Of a stretch of 36,071 bases of DNA, positions 29,567-36,071 are shown one piece after another. Numbering within the stretch: position 1 is the stretch's first letter; the number at the start of each line of letters is the position of its first letter. The notes beneath the pieces are model-generated. The model did no database searches. It was given only the letters and a program-made list of their open reading frames with translations, and was not told the origin of the DNA. The stretch is taken from contig JAITCM010000034.1 of the NCBI GenBank assembly GCA_031283085.1, positions 1-36,071 on the forward strand. Reading direction: 5' to 3'. Source of the stretch: Chitinispirillales bacterium. GTDB lineage: Bacteria; Fibrobacterota; Chitinivibrionia; Chitinivibrionales; Chitinispirillaceae. A program made the position numbers and the translations under genes.

Positions 29567-31729
29567 ATGGAACACCGCGACAAGACATCCGAGACATTCA
29601 AAATCGCGCTGCTCGGATACTCCCGCAAAGACTTTGACTACATAACACGCTTAGTCAACCTAATCGACTTGGGCAAACCGTTGAAGCTACTCGCGGGCGA
29701 CCTGTCAAAGATGCACAATGTCCAATGCAACCTCGCCATCGCGATTTTGGACAACATCTCCAACCTCGACGCCTACAACAGCCACGTCGCGCTCGTCAAA
29801 CAAAAAAGCTCCAATCCGCCGGTCATTTGCGCGGCGCGCGAGTCCGACCGGTCCATACTCGACAGCTACCGCATCGGCGTAAAAGCGGACCACATCATCT
29901 TCATGCCTGTTCAGTTGGAACGTTTCGCCGCGGTAATCCACCGCCTCGGCATCGGCGCGGCGGCGGACGGCGGCTCCGGCGATACCACGCCGCCGTCGGC
30001 AACCCGGAACATTCTAACGCTCACGCCGTCGGCAATCCGGCTCGGAGAACTCTTCGTAAAGAGCGGCCTCATCACAAAGGAAGACTTGGACAAGGCCCTG
30101 GGGCACCGGAAAACGACCAACCTGCACATATTCGACGCGCTCATCGACCTCGGCATCATCACCGAAAACCAAAAGATTGAGAGCCTCGCCGAGCAGCTCA
30201 AGACTACCGTGGCTACGCCGCGGCATTACGCCGCAATCGACCTCAATGTCGCGGCGCTCATACCGGAACACACGGCGCGGCGCTTCAACTGCATCGCGAT
30301 AGAAAAACGCGGCAACGAATTAGTCGTGGCGGCTACGGACGTGCTTGACCTCAATATGCTCGACACGCTGCGCGATATGACCGATATGCGTATCACGGCT
30401 ATCCTCGGCAAAAAAGAGGACATCGCAACCTCCAGGGAACTGTGCTACCGAAACATCGCGTCGCACAAAGACACCTCCCGCCTGACCGAGAATATGGACG
30501 AGCACGTGGAGTACGTCAAACGCAAGGAGAAAGAAAACGGCGACGAACAGGAAACGGCCGTCGCAGGCGCCGAACTCGGCATAATAAAGCTGGTCAACAT
30601 ACTTATCACCAACGCCATCCGCGACAGGGCGAGCGACATACACATAGAACCTATGGAGAACGAGCTGCTCATACGCTACCGCGTGGACGGGGATATGCGC
30701 AAGGTGATGTCGCCGCCAAAAAACTCGCACCCCGCAATCCTTGCCCGTATAAAAATCCTCTCCGACCTCAACACCGCCGAGCGCCACACGATACAGGACG
30801 GACGCATGACGATAAAGACAGGCCAACGCGAAGTCGACATCCGCGTCTCCATACTCCCCACAATCTTCGGCGAGAAAGCGGTGCTGAGCATACTCGACAA
30901 GGCGACGTTTGAAAAAAATACCGCAAACCTGGGCCTCACCCCCTACGACGAGCGAATATTCCGCTCACAAATCGCCAAACCGTACGGCCTCGTCATAGTA
31001 ACCGGCCCAACCGGAAGCGGAAAAACCACAACGCTCTACAGCGCTTTGCAGGCGGTCAAAAACGTGACGAGAAACATCGTTACGGTAGAAGACCCGGTAG
31101 AGTTCCATATCGACGGAATAAATCAAATCAACGTGAACGCGAAGACCGGCATGACATTCGCGGCAACGATGCGGTCTATCCTGCGGCAAGACCCCGACAT
31201 CGTCCTTATAGGCGAGATACGCGACGGCGAAACGGCGGACATCGCGATAAAAATGGCGCTGGCAGGACGCCTGGTATTCTCAACCCTGCACACAAACAAC
31301 GCGGCAAGCTCCATAGCCAGCTTCACCGACATAGGCGTCCCCCCCCTGCTACTCGGTTCGGCGCTGAATCTAATAGCGGCGCAGCGGCTGGTACGAAAAA
31401 TATGCCCGAAATGCAAAATCGAATATAAACCCTCCACAGAACTGATACGGAGTCTCGGACTTGACCCGGCAAATATCACGCAATTTTACAAAGGCAACGG
31501 CTGCGTTACCTGCAACGGCACGGGCTTCGCGGGACGCACGGCGATATTCGAGATGATGCAAATCACAAAGAATATCCGCAAACTGCTCCTGAAGAACGCG
31601 TCAACGCTCGAAATTCATGAGGCGGCCGCGGCGGAAAATATGAAGACGTTACGACAGGCAGGGCTGGAACTGGTGATGAACGGAACGACAACGATTGAGC
31701 AGGCGCTGGCGGCTACTATTGATATTTAG
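29567..31729 (+). CDS. PilB/GspE-type assembly ATPase with degenerate N-terminal receiver
   Basis: The 720-residue protein ends in a complete secretion-superfamily ATPase: Walker A GPTGSGKTT (Lys 486), Asp box, Walker B LIGEIRDGETADIA, the His box FSTLHTNNA, and a zinc-binding CPKC ... CVTC pair. A MshEN/T2SSE_N-type domain (about 155-290) precedes it and in relatives can bind c-di-GMP. The first 130 residues look like a receiver fold that has lost key residues: the acidic pair is missing, the Thr/Ser is Ala, and the conserved Lys is Met (FMPVQ). It would power extension of a type IV pilus or a type II secretion pseudopilus. No pilC, pilT or pilin gene is adjacent. Confidence 0.93.
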   Translation: MEHRDKTSETFKIALLGYSRKDFDYITRLVNLIDLGKPLKLLAGDLSKMHNVQCNLAIAILDNISNLDAYNSHVALVKQKSSNPPVICAARESDRSILDSYRIGVKADHIIFMPVQLERFAAVIHRLGIGAAADGGSGDTTPPSATRNILTLTPSAIRLGELFVKSGLITKEDLDKALGHRKTTNLHIFDALIDLGIITENQKIESLAEQLKTTVATPRHYAAIDLNVAALIPEHTARRFNCIAIEKRGNELVVAATDVLDLNMLDTLRDMTDMRITAILGKKEDIATSRELCYRNIASHKDTSRLTENMDEHVEYVKRKEKENGDEQETAVAGAELGIIKLVNILITNAIRDRASDIHIEPMENELLIRYRVDGDMRKVMSPPKNSHPAILARIKILSDLNTAERHTIQDGRMTIKTGQREVDIRVSILPTIFGEKAVLSILDKATFEKNTANLGLTPYDERIFRSQIAKPYGLVIVTGPTGSGKTTTLYSALQAVKNVTRNIVTVEDPVEFHIDGINQINVNAKTGMTFAATMRSILRQDPDIVLIGEIRDGETADIAIKMALAGRLVFSTLHTNNAASSIASFTDIGVPPLLLGSALNLIAAQRLVRKICPKCKIEYKPSTELIRSLGLDPANITQFYKGNGCVTCNGTGFAGRTAIFEMMQITKNIRKLLLKNASTLEIHEAAAAENMKTLRQAGLELVMNGTTTIEQALAATIDI

Positions 31730-31956
31730 GAAGAGCGTCTACGCGACGACTTTTTGGAACGGCTTGATTTGCGCCTGCCGCTCTTGCTCCTTTCTCTACG
31801 CCGCTTTCGTGAAAACAGCAATACTGTGAGGAACAACCCCACCGCCACCGCAATCAGCAACGCGACACCCTCCACTATGGAGGAGATATCGCCCATCATG
31901 GCGCCAACCGCTTGCCTCGCAACATTCGCGGCGATGTCGTTGCCGGCGTCTTCCAT
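31726..31956 (-). CDS. Small single-span membrane protein with very basic tail
   Basis: The 76-residue protein has a short acidic/amphipathic N-terminus, one strong membrane span (about residues 27-48) and a tail of about 28 residues made almost only of Arg, Lys and Ser. I do not recognise a family. By the positive-inside rule the basic tail is cytoplasmic and could bind nucleic acid or acidic surfaces. It starts six bases after the dnaJ stop, so it is probably the last gene of the groEL-grpE-dnaJ unit. Only a weak ribosome-binding site is visible. Its stop codon overlaps the convergent PilB-type gene by four bases. The tight spacing and sharp domain layout favour a real gene. Confidence 0.6.
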   Translation of the reverse strand: MEDAGNDIAANVARQAVGAMMGDISSIVEGVALLIAVAVGLFLTVLLFSRKRRRERSKSGRRKSSRSKKSSRRRSS

Positions 31957-31962
31957 ACCGGC

Positions 31963-33072
31963 CTACAAACCCAATTTCGCCAGTTTCTCAAACAGCTCTT
32001 TCTCCTCGCGCCCCAGTTTTTCCGGCGTGTTGATATGCACCTTAACAAGCAAGTCGCCCCTGTTCTTGCCGCGATACTCCGTCAATCCCTTCGATTTCAG
32101 TTTAAATACCTTTTCGGAGTGCGTACCGCCTGGAATTTTCAGACTGACCTTGTCCTCCAGCGTGTTGATGGTCTTTGAGCACCCCAGCGCCGCGTCGGAA
32201 AAGGTGATGTCGAGTTTGCAACTCAAATCTATGCCGTGGCGGGTGAACGTCTCGTGCGGCTTCTCGTGCAATACGACTATGAGGTCGCCCGACTCCCCCC
32301 CTCCCCTACCCGCGTCGCCCCTGCCGGGTACACGAATGTAGTTACCCTCCTCCACGCCCGCCGGAATGTCCACCGACACGGTAGACTCGGATTGACGCAG
32401 CCCGCTGCCGCCGCACGCCGCGCACGGGTCGGAGACCGTCTGCCCGTCGCCGCGGCAGACAGGGCAATCCGTCTCCTGAACCATCTGACCGAAGAAAGAG
32501 TTGGAGACGTGGCGCACACGACCGTTGCCGCCGCACTTCGCGCACGTCGTACGCTTGCCGGACTTGGAACCGCTGCCGCCGCACCCCTGGCACTTGTCCA
32601 AACGCCTGACCTTTATGGTCTTCTTCACGCCGGTGGAAATCTCCTCAAGCGTGAGCCCCAGCTTGACCTGCAAATCGTTGCCCCGCGTCCCCCCGTGCCC
32701 GCCCCCGCGCCGCGTACGCGAACCGAAGCCGAAAAGGTCGCCGAAAATAGAATCCCCGCCGAAATCGTTCATGAACGCCCGCAACGCGTCGGAGAGGTCA
32801 AAACCGCCGCTAAACCCGCCGTATCCGGCGCCGCCGCCCTGCGTACCCTCAAACGCCGCGTGCCCGAACTTGTCGTACTGCGCCCGCTTCTGCGGGTCTT
32901 TCAACACCTCGTAAGCCTCCGTAGCCTCGCGGAACTTCTCCACCGCGGTCTTGTCTCCTGGATTCTTGTCGGGATGGTACTTCACGGCAAGCTTGCGGTA
33001 CGCCTTTTTTATATCGTCGTCGGAAGCGCCTTTGGGGACATTTAGAATGTCGTAATAGTCCGCTTTTGCCAT
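31963..33072 (-). CDS. dnaJ: Chaperone protein DnaJ
   Basis: The 369-residue DnaJ is complete. It has a J domain with the HPD motif (YHPDKNPG), a Gly/Phe-rich stretch (about 75-125), four zinc-finger repeats ([32 protein letters not shown]) and the two C-terminal substrate-binding beta domains. It stimulates the DnaK ATPase and delivers unfolded proteins. The ATG at 33072 is chosen because [10 protein letters not shown] is the normal N-terminus and GGGGG lies five bases before it. It starts one base after the grpE stop, indicating coupled translation. The usual partner gene dnaK is not between grpE and dnaJ or elsewhere in the window. Confidence 0.97.
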   Translation of the reverse strand: MAKADYYDILNVPKGASDDDIKKAYRKLAVKYHPDKNPGDKTAVEKFREATEAYEVLKDPQKRAQYDKFGHAAFEGTQGGGAGYGGFSGGFDLSDALRAFMNDFGGDSIFGDLFGFGSRTRRGGGHGGTRGNDLQVKLGLTLEEISTGVKKTIKVRRLDKCQGCGGSGSKSGKRTTCAKCGGNGRVRHVSNSFFGQMVQETDCPVCRGDGQTVSDPCAACGGSGLRQSESTVSVDIPAGVEEGNYIRVPGRGDAGRGGGESGDLIVVLHEKPHETFTRHGIDLSCKLDITFSDAALGCSKTINTLEDKVSLKIPGGTHSEKVFKLKSKGLTEYRGKNRGDLLVKVHINTPEKLGREEKELFEKLAKLGL

Positions 33073-33073
33073 A

Positions 33074-33691
33074 TCAACCCCCACTGCCGCTTGAAACGAC
33101 AACTCGAGCGTGTTTTATCACTTTGTCTTTTAACTTATAACCGCGCTCAAAGACTTCGGCTACGCAATCGACCGGGATTTGAGCGTTTTGGACTTTCATC
33201 AGGGCGTCGTGTATCATCGGGTCGAAAGGCTCGCCGGTCACCGCGAAAGGGGTCAGACCGTTACGGGTCAGCACCTCGTCATACTTCGCGAAGATGAGCT
33301 TCATCCCCTCGTAAAAAGACGCGAATTCACCGCCGGTATCGCCCGACTTCAAGGCCCGCTCGAAATTCTCTCGCACATCGACCATCTCCAAAATCAACTT
33401 CTCGTTGGCCGCGGAGACCACGCGCTCGTACTCCCTGGAGGAACGACGCTTGTAGTTGTCGAACTCGGCCATCAGGCGCAAATACCTGTCCTTGCCAGCC
33501 TCAACCTCCCGGCGTAACGCCGCAACCTCGTCGGTCGCCCCACCGTTATCAACAGACGCAGAACCGGTTCGAGCATCGACAGCCTCGACATCCGGTTCCG
33601 ACTGTTCGGCATATTCAACAGGCCCGGATACTTTCGGCGCCTCCGGCGTCACTTTCATTGATTCTGTTTTTTTACGCTTTGAGCCTGACAT
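33074..33691 (-). CDS. grpE: Nucleotide exchange factor GrpE
   Basis: The 205-residue GrpE has a disordered, charged N-terminus, the long dimerising coiled coil (about 75-140, with [19 protein letters not shown]) and the C-terminal beta domain containing [13 protein letters not shown] and [20 protein letters not shown]. It releases ADP from DnaK. The ATG at 33691 shares its A with the last base of the groEL stop (TAATG), so translation is probably coupled to groEL. The in-frame extension upstream is groEL's Gly/Met-repeat DNA in another frame and should be ignored. An ATG 11 codons in is an alternative start. Confidence 0.95.
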   Translation of the reverse strand: MSGSKRKKTESMKVTPEAPKVSGPVEYAEQSEPDVEAVDARTGSASVDNGGATDEVAALRREVEAGKDRYLRLMAEFDNYKRRSSREYERVVSAANEKLILEMVDVRENFERALKSGDTGGEFASFYEGMKLIFAKYDEVLTRNGLTPFAVTGEPFDPMIHDALMKVQNAQIPVDCVAEVFERGYKLKDKVIKHARVVVSSGSGG

Positions 33692-35367
33692 TACATCATC
33701 CCCATTCCGCCCATGCCGCCCATGCCACCCATGCCACCCATGCCACCCATATCCGGCATACCTCCTCCGCCGCCGTGAGCGGAACACGTCTCAACCGGAA
33801 TGTCGCAAATCACGCACTCCGTAGTCAACACCAAACCGGCTATGGACGCAGCGTTTTCCAACGCGGTTCGGGTCACTTTCGTCGGGTCAATCACGCCGGC
33901 CTTTACCAAGTCCTCGTACTTGCCGGTGTAAGCGTTGAAACCGTAGGCCCCCTTGCCGCCCTTTACGTCATTGGCCACCACCGAAGCCTCCAAACCCGCG
34001 TTGGCCACTATCATACGCAACGGTTCCTCGCAGGCGCGGCGGATTATGTCTACGCCAATCTGTTCGTCGCCGGTCAGCTTCAACCCGTCCAAATCGGACG
34101 CGGCCCTGATAAGCGCCACGCCGCCGCCGGCGACGATGCCCTCCTCCACCGCGGCGCGGGTCGCGTGCAGGGCATCCTCAACACGCGCCTTCTTCTCCTT
34201 CATCTCCGACTCCGTCGCCGCGCCGATGTTGATTACCGCCACGCCGCCGGCCAACTTCGCGAGACGCTCCTGCAACTTCTCACGGTCGTAGTCGGACTTC
34301 GTGTCCTCAACCTGCTTCTTTATGCTGCCCACACGCGCCTTTATGTCCGCCGCCTTGCCCGCCCCCTCTATTATGGTAGTGTTCTCCTTGTCGATAACAA
34401 CGCGCTTCGCCTTGCCCAACATATCGACGGTCGCGTTTTCGAGCTTGTATCCCGCCTCCTCGGAGACGAGCGCCCCGCCCGTCAACACCGCGATATCCTC
34501 AAGCATCGCCTTGCGCCTGTCGCCGAAACCCGGCGCCTTGACGGCGGCGATTTTCAACGTGCCGCGCAGCTTGTTCAATACCAAAGTCGCCAGCGCCTCA
34601 CCCTCCACCTCCTCGGCGATGATGAGCAACGCCCGCCCCATCTGCGCAACCTTTTCGAGGATGGGCAACATATCCTTCATGCCGCTAATCTTCTTATCAT
34701 ACACAAGGATAAGCGCGTCTTCAAGCACACACTCCAGCGTGTCGCCGTTTGTCACAAAGTAGGCCGAAGTGTAGCCGCGGTCAAACTGCATCCCCTCAAC
34801 CACCTCCAAATTAGTATCAATCCCCTTAGCCTCTTCCACGGTAATGACCCCGTCCTTCCCGACCTTGTCCATGGCGTTCGCAATCAAATCACCTATCTCC
34901 GCGTCGTTGTTCGCGCTTATCGCGCCGACCTGGGCTATCTCGTTCTTCCCGGAGATGGGCTTTGAATCCTTCTTCAGCCTCTCAACGATAACTTTGACCG
35001 CCTTATCAATCCCGCGCTTGACAGCCATAGCGTCGGCCCCCGCCGTCACGTTCTTTATGCCGAGGCGGGCGATTACCTGCGCCAATACCGTGGCGGTAGT
35101 CGTCCCGTCCCCCGCCGCGTCGGAGGTCTTGGAGGCCACCTCCTTCACCATCTGCGCCCCCATGTTCTCGAACTTGTCCTCAAGCTCTATCTCCTTGGCC
35201 ACGCTGACGCCGTCCTTGGTAACGGTCGGCGACCCGAAACCCTTGTCCAAAACCACGTTGCGCCCCCGCGGGCCGAGGGTCACACGAACCGCGCCGGCCA
35301 GAGCGTCCACCCCCCTGAGCAGCTTTTCACGGGCCGATACGTCAAAAGACAGTTGCTTTCCTGCCAT
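33691..35367 (-). CDS. groL: 60-kDa chaperonin GroEL
   Basis: The 558-residue protein is a standard GroEL. It has the [23 protein letters not shown] nucleotide loop in overlapping pieces, [11 protein letters not shown], the apical [14 protein letters not shown] segment, GGGVALIR near the C-terminus and the flexible GGMGGMGGM tail. It forms the double-ring folding chamber with GroES. The ATG at 35367 has AAGGAG nine bases upstream and gives the usual N-terminus; the longer frame is unsupported. Unlike most groEL genes it has no groES directly in front: the upstream 490 bases carry only repeats. It leads the groEL-grpE-dnaJ unit, and no CIRCE operator is visible. Confidence 0.97.
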   Translation of the reverse strand: MAGKQLSFDVSAREKLLRGVDALAGAVRVTLGPRGRNVVLDKGFGSPTVTKDGVSVAKEIELEDKFENMGAQMVKEVASKTSDAAGDGTTTATVLAQVIARLGIKNVTAGADAMAVKRGIDKAVKVIVERLKKDSKPISGKNEIAQVGAISANNDAEIGDLIANAMDKVGKDGVITVEEAKGIDTNLEVVEGMQFDRGYTSAYFVTNGDTLECVLEDALILVYDKKISGMKDMLPILEKVAQMGRALLIIAEEVEGEALATLVLNKLRGTLKIAAVKAPGFGDRRKAMLEDIAVLTGGALVSEEAGYKLENATVDMLGKAKRVVIDKENTTIIEGAGKAADIKARVGSIKKQVEDTKSDYDREKLQERLAKLAGGVAVINIGAATESEMKEKKARVEDALHATRAAVEEGIVAGGGVALIRAASDLDGLKLTGDEQIGVDIIRRACEEPLRMIVANAGLEASVVANDVKGGKGAYGFNAYTGKYEDLVKAGVIDPTKVTRTALENAASIAGLVLTTECVICDIPVETCSAHGGGGGMPDMGGMGGMGGMGGMGGMGMM

Positions 35368-35420
35368 TGTTCCACTCTCCTTAAGGTTATGTTTCTTAAT
35401 TTTTTTTAAACAATGACATA

Positions 35421-35449
35421 AACTAACTTTTGCGCACACGGAATGTCAA
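35421..35449 (-). promoter_or_regulatory. Possible groEL promoter
   Basis: On the minus strand TTGACA (35449-35444) is a perfect -35 box, and a weak -10 (TTAGTT or TAGTTT) follows after 17-18 bases. The start would fall near 35414, leaving a leader of about 45 bases that includes a long A/T tract. No CIRCE inverted repeat is present. Confidence 0.35.
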
Positions 35450-35587
35450 ATTTTTTTTTAGCGGTCTTAAAACACGACGAGAGCTATAAGTCCGTATTGT
35501 CCGACAAGAACAATTTTTTGCATTTTTTCACTACCGTCCCATATGAAAAAAAAAGGCGCTCGTGGAATTGTTAATAATTGGAATTGC

Positions 35588-35735
35588 GGAAAGTCCCGCC
35601 AGGGACGTTACTCTATTAACCGGCGGTTTTAACCGCCGGTTCTGGGACGCCGCGAAACCGGAAAGTCCCGTTAGGGACGACACATTGGTTTGAAGCGAAA
35701 TAAAAGCGGATGTGTCGTCCCTGGCGGGACTTTGA
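35588..35735. repeat. Cluster of GTCCC...GGGAC hairpin repeats
   Basis: AAAGTCCCGCCAGGGACG occurs at 35590-35607, a near copy with TT for CC at 35662-35679, and an inverted copy at 35716-35733. The last two form 23-base arms (35662-35684 and 35711-35733) with two mismatches around a 26-base loop. Between the first two lies a palindrome-like AACCGGCGG / CCGCCGGTT (35618-35641). The elements resemble dispersed extragenic repeats and lie between the FISUMP gene end and groEL. Confidence 0.75.
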
Positions 35736-35861
35736 GATACGGCGGGACGCTAATCAGACACCGGCGCGGGTGCCCGCAATTACCGCTCCGCCGTTACCGG
35801 CCTGATCTCCGCCGGGGTCAACTCAACAGCCGCGCTGGACTGCGGGTTTACCTCCGTGCCG

Positions 35862-36071
35862 CTATGCCGGTATTCGCGGTTTTTCAGCATCCAAAGTCCT
35901 TAACGCACCGCGCCGAGAAGCCGTTGCTCTTTCGTAGCCGTTCTCGTTCACTTTGTCGTTGTTGTAGTTCATGTTCCGGTTGTACGCGTTGCCGCTCCCG
36001 TTCTCCGTAGCCGACCACCAGTTGCCGTTGTTGCCGGCATTGTTGAAACCGCCGTCGGAGTTACGGCGGCC
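35862..36071 (-). pseudogene. C-terminal end of a FISUMP-domain gene, frameshifted, runs off the window
   Basis: The minus-strand sequence entering from the right edge reads NNGNWWSATENGSGNAYNR, then NMNYNNDKVNENGY, the characteristic end of a FISUMP domain. In that frame it continues with an unrelated tail to a TAG at 35864. The expected ending KSNGFSARCVKDFGC with a TGA at 35886 is present in another frame. Adding one base to the TTT run at 35930-35932 (AAA on the coding strand) would join the two exactly. So either the gene carries a one-base deletion in a homopolymer or the assembly has an error. The N-terminus lies outside the window. Confidence 0.8.

Larger units (their letters stand above)
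35368..35861. other. Gene-free region upstream of groEL
   Basis: This 494-base stretch has no credible gene on either strand. The groEL-proximal part (35368-35560) is AT-rich with A/T tracts and the possible groEL promoter. The middle (35588-35735) holds hairpin repeats. The part from 35736 to 35861 is GC-rich DNA in which I see nothing functional. A plus-strand frame starting at 35690 lies over the FISUMP tail and is not believed. Confidence 0.6.

Noticed and set aside
33658-34965. 435-codon plus-strand ORF opposite groEL and grpE
   Set aside because: It is antisense to two unambiguous genes and is kept open by GC-rich codon bias; its protein shows no domain.
35368-35480. CIRCE (HrcA) operator before groEL
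   Set aside because: I looked for TTAGCACTC-N9-GAGTGCTAA and near matches upstream of groEL and found none.
35588-35735. CRISPR array
   Set aside because: The motif occurs only three times, in both orientations and at uneven spacing, with no spacer pattern and no cas genes.

Overview
The window most likely comes from a Gram-negative member of the Fibrobacterota or a close relative, possibly a gut or other plant-matter degrader. This rests on two genes of the FISUMP type (Fibrobacter succinogenes major paralogous domain, one near each end), a very large secreted GH8 glycanase with a type IX-like C-terminal tail, LpxI (lipid A synthesis, so an outer membrane is present), outer-membrane barrel proteins and a class A RNase P RNA. 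The assignment is inference from gene content; no 16S or other phylogenetic marker was compared. TTG or GTG starts with good ribosome-binding sites are common (about 1249 minus, 2951, 5810 minus, 21338, 25122).

Layout. 1-2290 (mostly minus strand): an inverted-repeat element, a small ORF, a HAD hydrolase, a FISUMP lipoprotein and a truncated PD-(D/E)XK nuclease/transposase fragment. 2491-2897: rnpB. 2951-5164 (plus): a BamA-like outer-membrane protein and an RRM RNA-binding protein with a textbook sigma-54 promoter. 5175-11292 (minus): the GH8 megaprotein and a small membrane protein behind it. 11474-12672: a 71-residue protein and a DUF6976/FIST-like protein, closed by a good terminator. 12911-16009: a stand-alone Lrp/AsnC ligand-binding (RAM) domain tightly followed by a membrane Ser/Thr kinase with a lectin-like and TPR extracytoplasmic part. 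16085-16924 (minus): lpxI. 17203-21248: a hybrid histidine kinase and a REC-GGDEF diguanylate cyclase, probably one signalling unit. 21338-25032: a LysM lytic transglycosylase and an orphan sugar-binding lipoprotein. 25122-27122: etfB and a ferredoxin-fused etfA. 27269-28147: hisG. 28244-29269 (minus): an outer-membrane protein. 29567-31729: a PilB/GspE ATPase with a degenerate receiver. 31726-35367 (minus): groEL-grpE-dnaJ plus a small basic membrane protein, with neither dnaK nor groES alongside. 35368-36071: repeats and the end of a frameshifted FISUMP gene.

The window is mostly ordinary chromosome: housekeeping genes mixed with cell-envelope and signalling genes. No prophage, CRISPR array, tRNA or intact insertion sequence was seen. 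The most notable points are the sigma-54 promoter on the RRM gene, the apparent compensating frameshifts in that gene's tail, the unusual chaperone cluster, the multidomain GH8 protein, the RAM-domain/Ser-Thr-kinase pair and several families of dispersed hairpin repeats.
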